Positions 1 to 7,133 of a stretch of DNA of 11,140 nucleotides are shown in pieces. Each line of letters opens with the position of its first letter. The first letter of the stretch is position 1. Origin of the DNA: JBNJEM01 sp051745935 (lineage in GTDB: Bacteria > Planctomycetota > Planctomycetia > Pirellulales > Pirellulaceae); contig JBNJEM010000211.1 in NCBI GenBank assembly GCA_051745935.1, positions 1 to 11,140 on the forward strand, given 5' to 3'. Under the pieces are notes generated by a model. The model made no database searches. It worked only from the letters and a program-made list of their open reading frames with translations, and had not been told where the DNA came from. The position numbers were made by a program, and so were the translations under genes.

Positions 1-154
1 AAGACGGCGTAGGACGGGTCTCCAGGCCCGTCTTTTACAGCGCAATTGTTGCATAAAGACGGCGTAGGACGGGTCTCCAGGCCCGTCTTTTACAGCGCAA
101 TTGTTGCATAAAGACGGCGTAGGACGGGTCTCCAGGCCCGTCTTTTACAGCGCA
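1..154 (+). repeat. Three tandem copies of a 55-bp hairpin-containing repeat
   Basis: Two full 55-bp units (1-55, 56-110) are identical, and a third (111-154) matches for 44 bases before diverging. Each unit holds the inverted repeat GACGGG-tctccagg-CCCGTC (13-18 with 27-32 in the first unit). An alternative pairing of AAGACGG (1-7) with CCGTCTT (28-34) is also possible. The array begins at base 1, so more copies may lie upstream. There are no variable spacers, so it is not CRISPR. From memory, this GTAGGACGGGTCTCC type of element is scattered between genes in planctomycete genomes; its function is unknown. Confidence 0.9.
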
Positions 155-235
155 TAAATGTCTTTTTGCGGTTGTTTGAAGATCGCACATTTCGTGAGAT
201 CCGCGGACACCAGATCAAATACGATTTCCTACTTG

Positions 236-263
236 AAAAGACGGGCCTGGAGACCCGTCCTAC
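236..263 (-). repeat. Inverted 28-bp copy of the upstream repeat core
   Basis: This stretch is the exact reverse complement of bases 9-36 of the first tandem unit (28 of 28). With the third copy (119-146) it forms a perfect 28-bp inverted repeat around 89 nt, so a transcript crossing it could fold into a long hairpin just upstream of fliQ. The bases around it (155-235 and 264-391) show no gene; a GTG-led in-frame extension of fliQ from 299 does not resemble FliQ. Confidence 0.85.
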
Positions 264-378
264 ATATACTGTTTGCAACGTTAGGGTAAACTGACAAGGT
301 GGCGGCGATCGACGTTATCATTCGGGCCCTTTCGATCCCCGTGGTCCTTGGTTCGGCACTGGCGGAATTCGAGGCGTC

Positions 379-386
379 AAGGAAGG
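379..386 (+). promoter_or_regulatory. Ribosome binding site of fliQ
   Basis: AAGGAAGG lies 5 nt before the ATG at 392. It selects this ATG over the in-frame GTG at 299, which would add 31 residues foreign to FliQ. Confidence 0.75.
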
Positions 387-391
387 ACATC

Positions 392-667
392 ATGGATACG
401 GAAACGGCAATTGATTTGGCACGCGACGCATTGGCCACGACCTTGTTGGTGGGAACACCTATTCTTGCCGTCGGCATTCTCGTGGGGCTGTTGATCAGTC
501 TGATTCAGGCACTCACGCAAATCCAGGACCAGACGATCTCGTTCGTGCCCAAGATCGTGGCGATGGTGCTCATGCTGACGGTGTGTCTTCCCTGGTTGAT
601 CCAGCGAATGACGACGTATGCCGAGAACCTCATCACGACCATTCCACTCAGGTTATTGGGAGGATAG
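392..667 (+). CDS. fliQ: Flagellar biosynthetic protein FliQ
   Basis: FliQ is a small inner-membrane component of the flagellar type III export gate; it packs around the FliP/FliR core through which axial subunits are exported. The product is 91 aa, close to the usual 89-90. It has two hydrophobic helices (about 13-38 and 52-72) joined by the characteristic polar turn QALTQIQDQTISFVPKI (39-55). The ATG at 392 was chosen because it follows a strong Shine-Dalgarno sequence and gives the normal FliQ N-terminus (MDTETAIDLAR). fliR follows after an unusually wide 261-nt gap. fliP, the usual upstream partner, is not within the 391 bases before it. The family call is firm from sequence pattern and gene order. 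Confidence 0.95.
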   Translation: MDTETAIDLARDALATTLLVGTPILAVGILVGLLISLIQALTQIQDQTISFVPKIVAMVLMLTVCLPWLIQRMTTYAENLITTIPLRLLGG

Positions 668-794
668 TGGTTTGTTCCGGCCAACAAGTTATGACAAGAC
701 CGCTCGGGTGTCCGCTCAGCCTGCAAGTGTTGGAGGCGAGGATCCCGTCGGGTTACGGGCGGTAGGATTCGGCCGTGATGAAGCGGCAGGGCGC

Positions 795-822
795 CGCGCC
801 GCCAGGGCATGCTGGCGGCGCG
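795..822 (+). other. Strong GC-rich hairpin in the fliQ-fliR gap
   Basis: CGCGCCGCCAG (795-805) pairs perfectly with CTGGCGGCGCG (812-822) across a 6-nt loop, giving an 11-bp GC-rich stem. No T-run follows (next bases ATTCGATGC), so it is not a standard intrinsic terminator. It could slow transcription or protect an mRNA end between fliQ and fliR. The rest of 668-928 shows no recognisable gene. Confidence 0.6.
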
Positions 823-928
823 ATTCGATGCAAAAACGCCCGGGCGGCGAGTTCTCTTCGGCGGTGCGATCACGCCCTTTCCGCGATGGGGGCGTTTCTG
901 ATTGGACGGAGCAACAGCGTTTTCAACC

Positions 929-1714
929 ATGGAATTGTTACTGAGCATTTACAAGAACCAGTTCTTGATTTTCCTGCTGGTTTTGACACGAGTCAGCGGT
1001 TTGGTGACCGTGGCCCCGCTTTGGAGTTCACGGGCCATTCCGGTGCGGGTACGCGCGTTGCTGGCGACGGGCATCGCCATGATCATCACGCCGCTTTGGT
1101 GGCACACGCCGGTCGAGGATCCCGGAAACGTGGTGCATTTGGCCGTGCTGTTGGTGTCTGAATTCGCGATCGGTGCGTCCCTGGGACTCGCGGTGTTGAT
1201 TTGTTTCGTCGGGATGGAGCTGGCCGGCCAATTGCTGGGCCAAATGACCGGCATGAGGCTGGCGAACATGGCGAGTCCGGAACACAACAACACGATTTCG
1301 GTCTTCTCGCAGTTTCTTCGCATGCTCATGCTGGCCGTCTTCGTGGTGGCCGGAGGGCACGAGTATCTGTTGCATGTCTTTTTTCGGGTTTTTGAACGGA
1401 TGCCACCGGGGCAAGCGCATGTTTCCATGCCGTTGGTGGATGCCCTGACGAAGATTACCAGCTACAGTTTCGTTCTCGGGTTGCAGCTGGCGGCGCCCAT
1501 GATCGTGGCCGTGTTATTGAGCCTTTTGGTCATGGGTTTGATCGGGCGCACCATGCCACAATTCAACGTGCTGGCCGTGGGATTTGGAATCAACTCGCTG
1601 GTCATGGTGGGGGCACTGTTGCTGTCGCTGGGCGTCATGGTGCGTGTATTTCAATTTCACGGTTTCAGGGCGATTGATCTGATCGCGCCGGTGCTCAACA
1701 CCTCGTCACCATGA
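929..1714 (+). CDS. fliR: Flagellar biosynthetic protein FliR
   Basis: FliR is an inner-membrane subunit of the flagellar export gate that assembles with FliP and FliQ at the secretion pore and contacts FlhB. The product is 261 aa, typical for the family, and very hydrophobic, with several predicted membrane segments (for example about 11-31, 70-93, 130-142, 181-204 and 215-240). Family-like stretches include MELAGQLLGQM (96-106) and PQFNVLAVGFGIN (210-222). The ATG at 929 gives the usual short N-terminus (MELLLSIYKNQF). An in-frame TTG at 902 would add 9 residues and cannot be excluded, because no good Shine-Dalgarno sequence precedes either start. flhB follows after 21 nt, so the two are probably cotranscribed. 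Confidence 0.94.
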   Translation: MELLLSIYKNQFLIFLLVLTRVSGLVTVAPLWSSRAIPVRVRALLATGIAMIITPLWWHTPVEDPGNVVHLAVLLVSEFAIGASLGLAVLICFVGMELAGQLLGQMTGMRLANMASPEHNNTISVFSQFLRMLMLAVFVVAGGHEYLLHVFFRVFERMPPGQAHVSMPLVDALTKITSYSFVLGLQLAAPMIVAVLLSLLVMGLIGRTMPQFNVLAVGFGINSLVMVGALLLSLGVMVRVFQFHGFRAIDLIAPVLNTSSP

Positions 1715-1735
1715 CGCATTTGATGTTCGATTGCG

Positions 1736-2818
1736 ATGCCTGATCAAGCTGGTGAAAAAACACAGGAACCGACGCCGCATCGCCGCCAGAAGGCGCGCGA
1801 GAACGGCCAGGTCGCGCGTAGCCAGGATCTCTCCTCCGCCTCCTTGCTGGTCGGCGCGACACTGGTGCTCATGTACTTTGGCGACGCGGTGGGCCGGCAT
1901 CTGACGCGGTTGGCGGAGCGTCAGTTTGGCGAACGGCTCTGGTTGACCGCCAACGCTCAATTCATAGCGTACGAATGGAATCGGATCGTGCTGGGCTTGG
2001 CGACGGTATTGCTGCCGGTTTTCGGCTTCCTCCTGTTATTGGCGGTTCTGGTGCATCTGATGCAAGTGGGACCGATGCTGTTGCCCCAGAAGCTGGCCCC
2101 CGACGTCGGTAACATTAGCCCCCTGAAGGGAATTCAGCGGCTGGTGTCGCTCACCAGTCTAGTCCGGCTTGGATTCGGGCTGTTCAAGATCGCCGTGGTC
2201 ATGGCCGTGGCGGCCTGGTATGTACTGGGCCACCGGCAAGTCATCCTGACCATCGGAACCCACGGCATTCCCACCATGGCGTCCATTCTCTTCGACATCC
2301 TGCTCGGCGTGTGTTTGAGGATCGGCATCGCCCTTTTGATCCTCGCCCTGCTCGATTACATGTTTCAAAAGTGGAAATTCGAGCAGGATCTGAAAATGAC
2401 GCCGCAAGAGGTGCGGGAAGAAATGAAGACCTTGCAAGGGGATCCGCAAATGGCGGCGCGGCGACGTCAAGTTCAACGCCAGCTCGTGTTGAATCGCATG
2501 CAAACCGACGTACCACAGGCGGACGTCGTGGTCACCAACCCGACGGAACTGGCGGTGGCCATCAAATATGAGCCGGAGACGATGGAGGCGCCGATCGTGG
2601 TCGCCAAGGGGGCCGGCCTGCTAGCTCAGCGCATTCGACGCTTGGCGCTAGAGCATGATATTCCGGTGATCGAACGCAAACCTTTGGCCCAGGCACTCCA
2701 TGAACAGGTCGATGTGAACCATCCCATTCCCGCCGAACAATACGCGGCGGTCGCGGAGATTCTCCGCTACGTCTACGAGCTTCAGGGGCGAACCCTTCCC
2801 GGCCAAAGCGCGGCTTGA
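1736..2818 (+). CDS. flhB: Flagellar export switch protein FlhB, with NPTE cleavage motif
   Basis: FlhB is the membrane protein that switches export specificity from rod/hook to filament subunits, normally after self-cleavage between Asn and Pro of a cytoplasmic NPTH motif. The 360-aa product has a basic N-terminus (EKTQEPTPHRRQKARENGQVARS, 7-29), about four hydrophobic segments in residues 33-210, a charged linker and the C-terminal autocleavage domain. The cleavage site reads N268-P269-T270-E271, so the Asn-Pro bond is kept but the histidine is glutamate (codon GAA, 2546-2548). Flanking residues (ADVVVTNPTELAVAIKY) and the downstream VAKGAGLLAQRIRRLA are normal for the family. The ATG lacks a clear Shine-Dalgarno sequence. 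It sits 21 nt after fliR, so translational coupling is possible. Confidence 0.96.
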   Translation: MPDQAGEKTQEPTPHRRQKARENGQVARSQDLSSASLLVGATLVLMYFGDAVGRHLTRLAERQFGERLWLTANAQFIAYEWNRIVLGLATVLLPVFGFLLLLAVLVHLMQVGPMLLPQKLAPDVGNISPLKGIQRLVSLTSLVRLGFGLFKIAVVMAVAAWYVLGHRQVILTIGTHGIPTMASILFDILLGVCLRIGIALLILALLDYMFQKWKFEQDLKMTPQEVREEMKTLQGDPQMAARRRQVQRQLVLNRMQTDVPQADVVVTNPTELAVAIKYEPETMEAPIVVAKGAGLLAQRIRRLALEHDIPVIERKPLAQALHEQVDVNHPIPAEQYAAVAEILRYVYELQGRTLPGQSAA

Positions 2819-2821
2819 GTC

Positions 2822-2834
2822 GCGCGAGGCGCGC
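2822..2834 (+). other. Short hairpin just after flhB stop
   Basis: GCGCG-agg-CGCGC forms a 5-bp stem with a 3-nt loop, 3 nt past the flhB stop codon. No T-tract follows, so termination is doubtful. It marks the start of a 661-bp gap with no recognisable gene. Confidence 0.3.
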
Positions 2835-2938
2835 CTGCGGATCCCCCCTGAAAGAATGCGCGGGTGAATCATGGCGATTCCGAAGTTGGCCCGCGGCCGG
2901 AATTCCGGCAGCCGTTCCGAGCCAAAGGGCTTTTGTAA

Positions 2939-3184
2939 CCGTTCACGGGCAAAACACTGATGTCCGCGGGCGTTCGCACGTCCGTTGCACATTTGAGGAA
3001 AGGCTTTTCGAGGTGCAAATGCCACGGGCTTGTCCCGTGGTCCGTTACGTTCCACGCTACCGACAGGCAGCAGTGCTGTGTCTGGCCGGTGTGTAGCGGC
3101 GAGCGTGAACCATCACGGGACAAGCCCGTGGCATCCATGCGGGCCTTGCGTGTCCAAGCCGTGTAGCGGCACCCGTGAACGGCT
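2939..3184 (+). repeat. Dispersed palindromic repeat cluster between flhB and flhA
   Basis: The 661-bp flhB-flhA gap (2819-3479) is partly built of repeats. A 21-bp sequence at 3019-3039, containing CCACGGGcttgtCCCGTGG (3022-3040), recurs exactly in inverted orientation at 3114-3134. GTGTAGCGGC occurs at 3091-3100 and 3161-3170, each followed by a similar stretch, giving a rough 70-bp tandem period. CCGTTCACGGG (2939-2949) is the inverse of 3172-3182. The segment 3128-3184 matches the opposite strand of 9639-9695 at 50 of 57 positions. ORFs through this area are repeat translations and are not annotated. I see nothing recognisable in 3190-3479. Confidence 0.8.
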
Positions 3185-3479
3185 ACGGGCTTTTGCGGCC
3201 CCTCGGCCCCTCGGGCGGAGGCCAAAGAGATCTGGACATTCCTCGTCCATTTCGTTAACCTCCACCCCTCTTTTGCAACCAGGAGCAGTTTTTCAATTCC
3301 TATCAGCAGCTGTTCGGCCGGGCGTGGCGCCAAGGCACGGAGTGCGGGAGGCGCGCATGGCTGACACGTGTCGCGTTCAGCCCGATGGCCGATCGCATCC
3401 AAACCCTTCGGGCGGCGGAATGACGTTTCATTTTCCGGGTTGAGTAAACATAAGCAACGGAATCGGCGTGTAGGCCGCG

Positions 3480-5546
3480 ATGTCACGATTATCTCGATGG
3501 AAAGACCTGATACTTCCGATAGGGATCATCGCCAGCATATTGGTGATTCTGATTCCTCTGCCGTTGTTCGTGATGGATGTGTTGCTCGCCACGAACATTA
3601 CCGTGGCGGTGATCGTTTTGTTAACCACGGTCTACGTCAAGACCCCCTTGGAATTCAGCATTTTTCCTTCCCTGCTGTTGGCCACCACCTTGGGGCGGCT
3701 GGTTTTGAACGTGGCCTCGACCCGGCTGATCCTAACGCGCGCCGAGACGGATCAGATGGCGGCGGCGGGGGAAGTGATCAGTAGTTTTGGTGAGTTCGTG
3801 GCGGGCGACAAGCTGGTCGTGGGACTGATCATTTTCGTGATCATTATCGTGATTCAGTTTCTGGTCATCACCAAGGGAGCCACTCGCATTAGCGAAGTCG
3901 CGGCCCGGTTCGCCCTCGATGGAATGCCCGGCCGCCAGATGGCGATTGACGCGGACTTGAACGCGGGGGCGATTGACGAGAAGCAAGCGCAGCAGCGGCG
4001 GGCGGAGATTACGCAACAAGCCGACTTCTACGGGGCCATGGATGGTGCCAGCAAGTTCGTGCGAGGGGACGCGATCGCGGGCATCATCATTACGCTAGTC
4101 AACATCGTGGGCGGCCTGATTATCGGCGTGTTCGAAGCGAAGATGGGAATCGTGGATTCGGCCGCGTTGTTCACCAAATTGACCATCGGAGACGGCCTGG
4201 TGAGTCAGGTGCCGGCGTTTTTGATTTCCCTGGCCGCTGGTTTGCTGGTCACGCGAAGTACAGAGCATTCGAACATGCCGGTTGAATTCGTGCAACAGAT
4301 CTTTTCCCGGCCACAAGCCCTGGCGGTGGCGGGTGGATTTCTGTTTATTCTGGTGTTCACCAGTCTGCCAGCCATCCCCCTGCTGACTCTCGGCACCGGG
4401 TGTGGCGTGCTCGCCGTGATGCTCTCCAGGGAAAAGCGACGAACAGCGGCGGAAAACGACGCGGCAGCCGAGGCGGAAGCCGCCGCGTCCCGGAAGCCGG
4501 AAGAACGAATCGAGGACTATCTTGCCGTTGACCCAATGGAAATCGAGATTGGCGTGGGCCTGATTCGGCTGGCCGACCCGAATCGTGGCGGCGACTTGCT
4601 CCCCCGTATCACCGGAGTACGACAGGCGGTGGCGAGCGACATTGGAATCGTCCTTCCCAAGGTGCGCATTCGCGATAACATGCGGTTGAAAGAGAACGAA
4701 TACCGCATCAAGATCGCTAACAACTCCGTGGCGTCCGGGGTGGCGTATCCGGATAAGTTCTTGGCCATGGACTCCGGCATGACCACCGGAAAGGTACCAG
4801 GGGAAGAAACACGTGACCCGGCCTTTCAGCAGCCGGCCGTTTGGGTGGAGCAGGGCATGCGCGACCGTGCCGAGATGCTGGGCTACACGCCGGTCGACGC
4901 GGCGGCGGTACTGGCCACGCATCTGCAAGAAGTCGTGCGCAAACACGCCGACGAGCTTCTCACCCGCGACGCGACGAAACATTTGATTGACGAATTGCGC
5001 CAAGTCTCTCCCACCGTGGTCGATGAACTGATCCCCAATACCATGCGATTAGGCGACGTGCAGCAGGTCTTGCAGCTGCTGCTGCGGGAACAGGTCCCGA
5101 TTCGACAGCTGGGAATCATTCTTGAAACGTTGGGCGACCATGCCGGACGCACCAAAGACCCCGTCTGGTTGACCGAATACGTCCGCCACCGGCTCGCCCG
5201 AACACTGTGCACTCGCTATCGGGACTCGGAGAATCGCCTCTTTGTCGTGACCCTCGATCCGGCATTGGAAGAGCGAATCGCGGCGGGTATCGAGCAGAAT
5301 GAACGAGGGCTGTTTATTCGCATGTCACCGCAGGCGGTGGAAACGACTTGCTCTCTGATCGCCCAAGGCATGACGAAGCTGACTCAAGAGCATCATCCGC
5401 CGGTCTTGTTGGTGAGCCCCCGAATCCGACCCGGACTGAAACAGATCACGGCGGCGAACCTGCCAAACCTGCACATATTGAGTTACAACGAAGTGACCCG
5501 TGACACCAGGATCGAGGCGGTGGGAATCGTGGCGGATTCCAAATGA
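3480..5546 (+). CDS. flhA: Flagellar export gate protein FlhA
   Basis: FlhA is the large export-gate protein: a multi-helix membrane domain tied to proton-driven export, and a cytoplasmic domain forming a nonameric ring that docks substrates and chaperones. At 688 aa it has the usual length. Hydrophobic helices start at about 10-30 and 33-52. The family signature RLVLNVASTRLIL lies at 73-85. The conserved cytoplasmic loop (TKGATRISEVAARFALDGMP, 131-150, then MAIDADLNAG, 154-163) includes the acidic residues linked to proton flow. More helices occupy about 197-218 and 240-330. A linker rich in Glu and Ala near 320-345 leads to the C-terminal domain, which ends with normal FlhA sequence. No clear Shine-Dalgarno precedes the ATG. 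The gene is separated from flhB by 661 bp, so it may have its own promoter. Confidence 0.97.
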   Translation: MSRLSRWKDLILPIGIIASILVILIPLPLFVMDVLLATNITVAVIVLLTTVYVKTPLEFSIFPSLLLATTLGRLVLNVASTRLILTRAETDQMAAAGEVISSFGEFVAGDKLVVGLIIFVIIIVIQFLVITKGATRISEVAARFALDGMPGRQMAIDADLNAGAIDEKQAQQRRAEITQQADFYGAMDGASKFVRGDAIAGIIITLVNIVGGLIIGVFEAKMGIVDSAALFTKLTIGDGLVSQVPAFLISLAAGLLVTRSTEHSNMPVEFVQQIFSRPQALAVAGGFLFILVFTSLPAIPLLTLGTGCGVLAVMLSREKRRTAAENDAAAEAEAAASRKPEERIEDYLAVDPMEIEIGVGLIRLADPNRGGDLLPRITGVRQAVASDIGIVLPKVRIRDNMRLKENEYRIKIANNSVASGVAYPDKFLAMDSGMTTGKVPGEETRDPAFQQPAVWVEQGMRDRAEMLGYTPVDAAAVLATHLQEVVRKHADELLTRDATKHLIDELRQVSPTVVDELIPNTMRLGDVQQVLQLLLREQVPIRQLGIILETLGDHAGRTKDPVWLTEYVRHRLARTLCTRYRDSENRLFVVTLDPALEERIAAGIEQNERGLFIRMSPQAVETTCSLIAQGMTKLTQEHHPPVLLVSPRIRPGLKQITAANLPNLHILSYNEVTRDTRIEAVGIVADSK

Positions 5547-5640
5547 CGAATGTCGAAGACACGGAGGAATGACGAGGCACGAGGCACGAAGTAAACATGG
5601 TGCGTCAGGGGGCGTCATCATGGACGATGTGAAACGGACA
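5547..5640 (+). repeat. Low-complexity GACGA/GGCACGA repeats after flhA
   Basis: Right after the flhA stop, short direct repeats occur: GAGGCACGAGGCACGA near 5574-5589, GACGAATG/GAATGACGA variants at 5545-5576, and two GCGTCA units within 5600-5622. They resemble a third class of planctomycete intergenic repeat, but I am not certain. The remainder of the gap before flhF (5641-5778) shows no gene. Confidence 0.35.
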
Positions 5641-5765
5641 CGTTGAGAGCCTGTAACAAGCGCTGAGTTTTTGCCAACCACGCGCCTTGGATGGCGGAGA
5701 ATCCGAATGGTTTTGGCGTGGCTTTCAAGGGTGTCTTCCGATACAACCGAAACCCGCAATGCGTT

Positions 5766-5772
5766 GGAAGGA
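5766..5772 (+). promoter_or_regulatory. Ribosome binding site of flhF
   Basis: GGAAGGA lies 6 nt before the ATG at 5779. This supports that start over the in-frame upstream codon at 5671, whose 36 extra residues do not resemble FlhF. Confidence 0.75.
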
Positions 5773-5778
5773 AACGCG

Positions 5779-6987
5779 ATGGACGTGAAAACGTATCGTG
5801 CTCGCTCACTGCAAGACGCGCTGGAGTTGGTCCGTTCGGATCTTGGTCCGGCGGCGGCCGTGCTACATACGCGCCAGTTGCGGGGAGGGCTCTTGCGCCG
5901 CCTGATGGGAATGCGTGAAGTGGAGGTCACGGCTTCGGCGAGTGTGAATGTGCCGAGCCGTTTCGAGGAGCAACCTCGGGAGGTTCGGGGCCACGCGAGT
6001 TGGGCGGGCGACGATTGGGCGGGCCATCCAGGGGCCTCCGCGAATCTCGCGGGGCCTTCACGCGTGCCCACGGCCGATGAACATGACTATCGATCCCAGT
6101 TTCGAGATGATCTTAAAGGCCAACTCAACAATCTTCAGTCCCTGGTGGAAGATCTTTGTCGCCAGAAGCAGGAGGCTCGCCACAACGAGCTGCCCGAGTC
6201 CCTGTTCATGCTGTTCGCCGACCTGATCGACGCCGAACTGAGTGAAGAGCTGGCACGGGAGCTGGTCGAGCGTCTGCGTCAAGGGGCGGCGGCCGGAGAT
6301 ATCGAGGACGCCGTCCTGCTGCGTGCCCGGGTCGCTCGCATGATCGAGGAAGAGATCGATGTTACCGGTCCCATTCGCGTGACGCCGGGCGAGCGACGGC
6401 TGGTTGCGCTCGTTGGTCCCACCGGGGTCGGAAAGACCACCACGATTGCCAAATTGGCTGGAAACTTTCATTTGCGCGACCGGCATCGAATCGGCCTCAT
6501 TACCGTGGACACCTATCGGATCGCGGCGGTCGAACAACTCCGTACGTACGCGGACATCATCGACCTGCCCATGGAAGTGGTCTCGACGCCCCGGGAGATG
6601 CGCCAGGCCGTCGACCGGCTGTCGGACCTGGACCTCGTTCTTTTGGATACGGCGGGGCGAAGTCCGCGGGATGAAGTGAAGATTCAGGAACTGAAAAGCA
6701 TGTTGGTCGAGGCCGATCCGGATGACGTGTACCTGGTACTCAGTAGCGTGAATAGTCTGGAAAACATGAAAAAGACCACGAAACAGTTCGGCGATGTCGG
6801 CATTACATCCCTGGTGCTGACCAAGTTGGACGAGGCCAGCGGCCTGGGCAACCTCGTTCCCTTGTTGCGCGGTTGCCGGCTGCCGCTGAGTTATGTGACG
6901 AATGGTCAAAACGTTCCCGATGATATTGAACCGGCTGATCGCCGACGATTGACCCGTGCCATGCTCAACCTGGAAACACAATCCTGA
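5779..6987 (+). CDS. flhF: Flagellar placement GTPase FlhF
   Basis: FlhF is an SRP-type GTPase (related to Ffh and FtsY) that sets where a flagellum is built; its GTP-bound dimer is membrane-associated and its hydrolysis is stimulated by FlhG. The product is 402 aa. It begins with the typical B-domain N-terminus MDVKTYRARSLQDALELVRS and a short variable linker (about 60-105), followed by a helical N domain (about 140-195) and the G domain. G-domain motifs are GPTGVGKTT (213-221, P-loop), DTYRIAAVEQLRTYA (244-258, the SRP-GTPase insertion), DTAGR (290-294) and TKLDE (348-352, guanine recognition). All key residues are present, so the GTPase should be active. flhG follows after about 146 nt, the usual partner order. 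Confidence 0.97.
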   Translation: MDVKTYRARSLQDALELVRSDLGPAAAVLHTRQLRGGLLRRLMGMREVEVTASASVNVPSRFEEQPREVRGHASWAGDDWAGHPGASANLAGPSRVPTADEHDYRSQFRDDLKGQLNNLQSLVEDLCRQKQEARHNELPESLFMLFADLIDAELSEELARELVERLRQGAAAGDIEDAVLLRARVARMIEEEIDVTGPIRVTPGERRLVALVGPTGVGKTTTIAKLAGNFHLRDRHRIGLITVDTYRIAAVEQLRTYADIIDLPMEVVSTPREMRQAVDRLSDLDLVLLDTAGRSPRDEVKIQELKSMLVEADPDDVYLVLSSVNSLENMKKTTKQFGDVGITSLVLTKLDEASGLGNLVPLLRGCRLPLSYVTNGQNVPDDIEPADRRRLTRAMLNLETQS

Positions 6988-7020
6988 ACGTTGCCGGTCC
7001 GTGGCGTTTTGAAAGCACGC

Positions 7021-7054
7021 TTCGCGGAGGCCAGATTCCGTTGCCGGCCGCGAA
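7021..7054 (+). other. Inverted repeat in the flhF-flhG gap
   Basis: TTCGCGG (7021-7027) pairs exactly with CCGCGAA (7048-7054) across 20 nt. No T-run follows, so this is weak evidence for a structured leader rather than a terminator. Confidence 0.3.
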
Positions 7055-7133
7055 AAGCCATCACAAGGTTGTTCGGGTTTCCTTTTGCCCCGTGGCGGTA
7101 TGATTTTCCGCTGCTAGGATGGGTAGACGTACC

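Noticed and set aside
1..154. CRISPR array
   Set aside because: The 55-bp units follow one another with no unique spacers, and each is internally palindromic; this is a plain tandem repeat.
618..944. 108-codon plus-strand frame spanning the fliQ-fliR gap
   Set aside because: It overlaps both neighbours, includes the GC hairpin, has Arg/Ala-biased composition and no recognisable motif.
2869..3486. 205-codon minus-strand open frame in the flhB-flhA gap, and shorter plus-strand frames there
   Set aside because: They translate the palindromic repeats, are rich in Arg/Pro/Cys/Ser, overlap one another and show no family features.
4095..5003. 302-codon minus-strand open frame inside flhA
   Set aside because: It lies wholly opposite flhA, which has full-length family similarity; the His/Arg-rich product is typical of an antisense shadow. 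The same holds for 6058-6981 opposite flhF.
7002..7017. Sigma-54 promoter before flhG
   Set aside because: TGGCGTTTTGAAAGCA has GG and GC at the right spacing, but the -12 element lacks TTGC and the rest of the consensus is poor.
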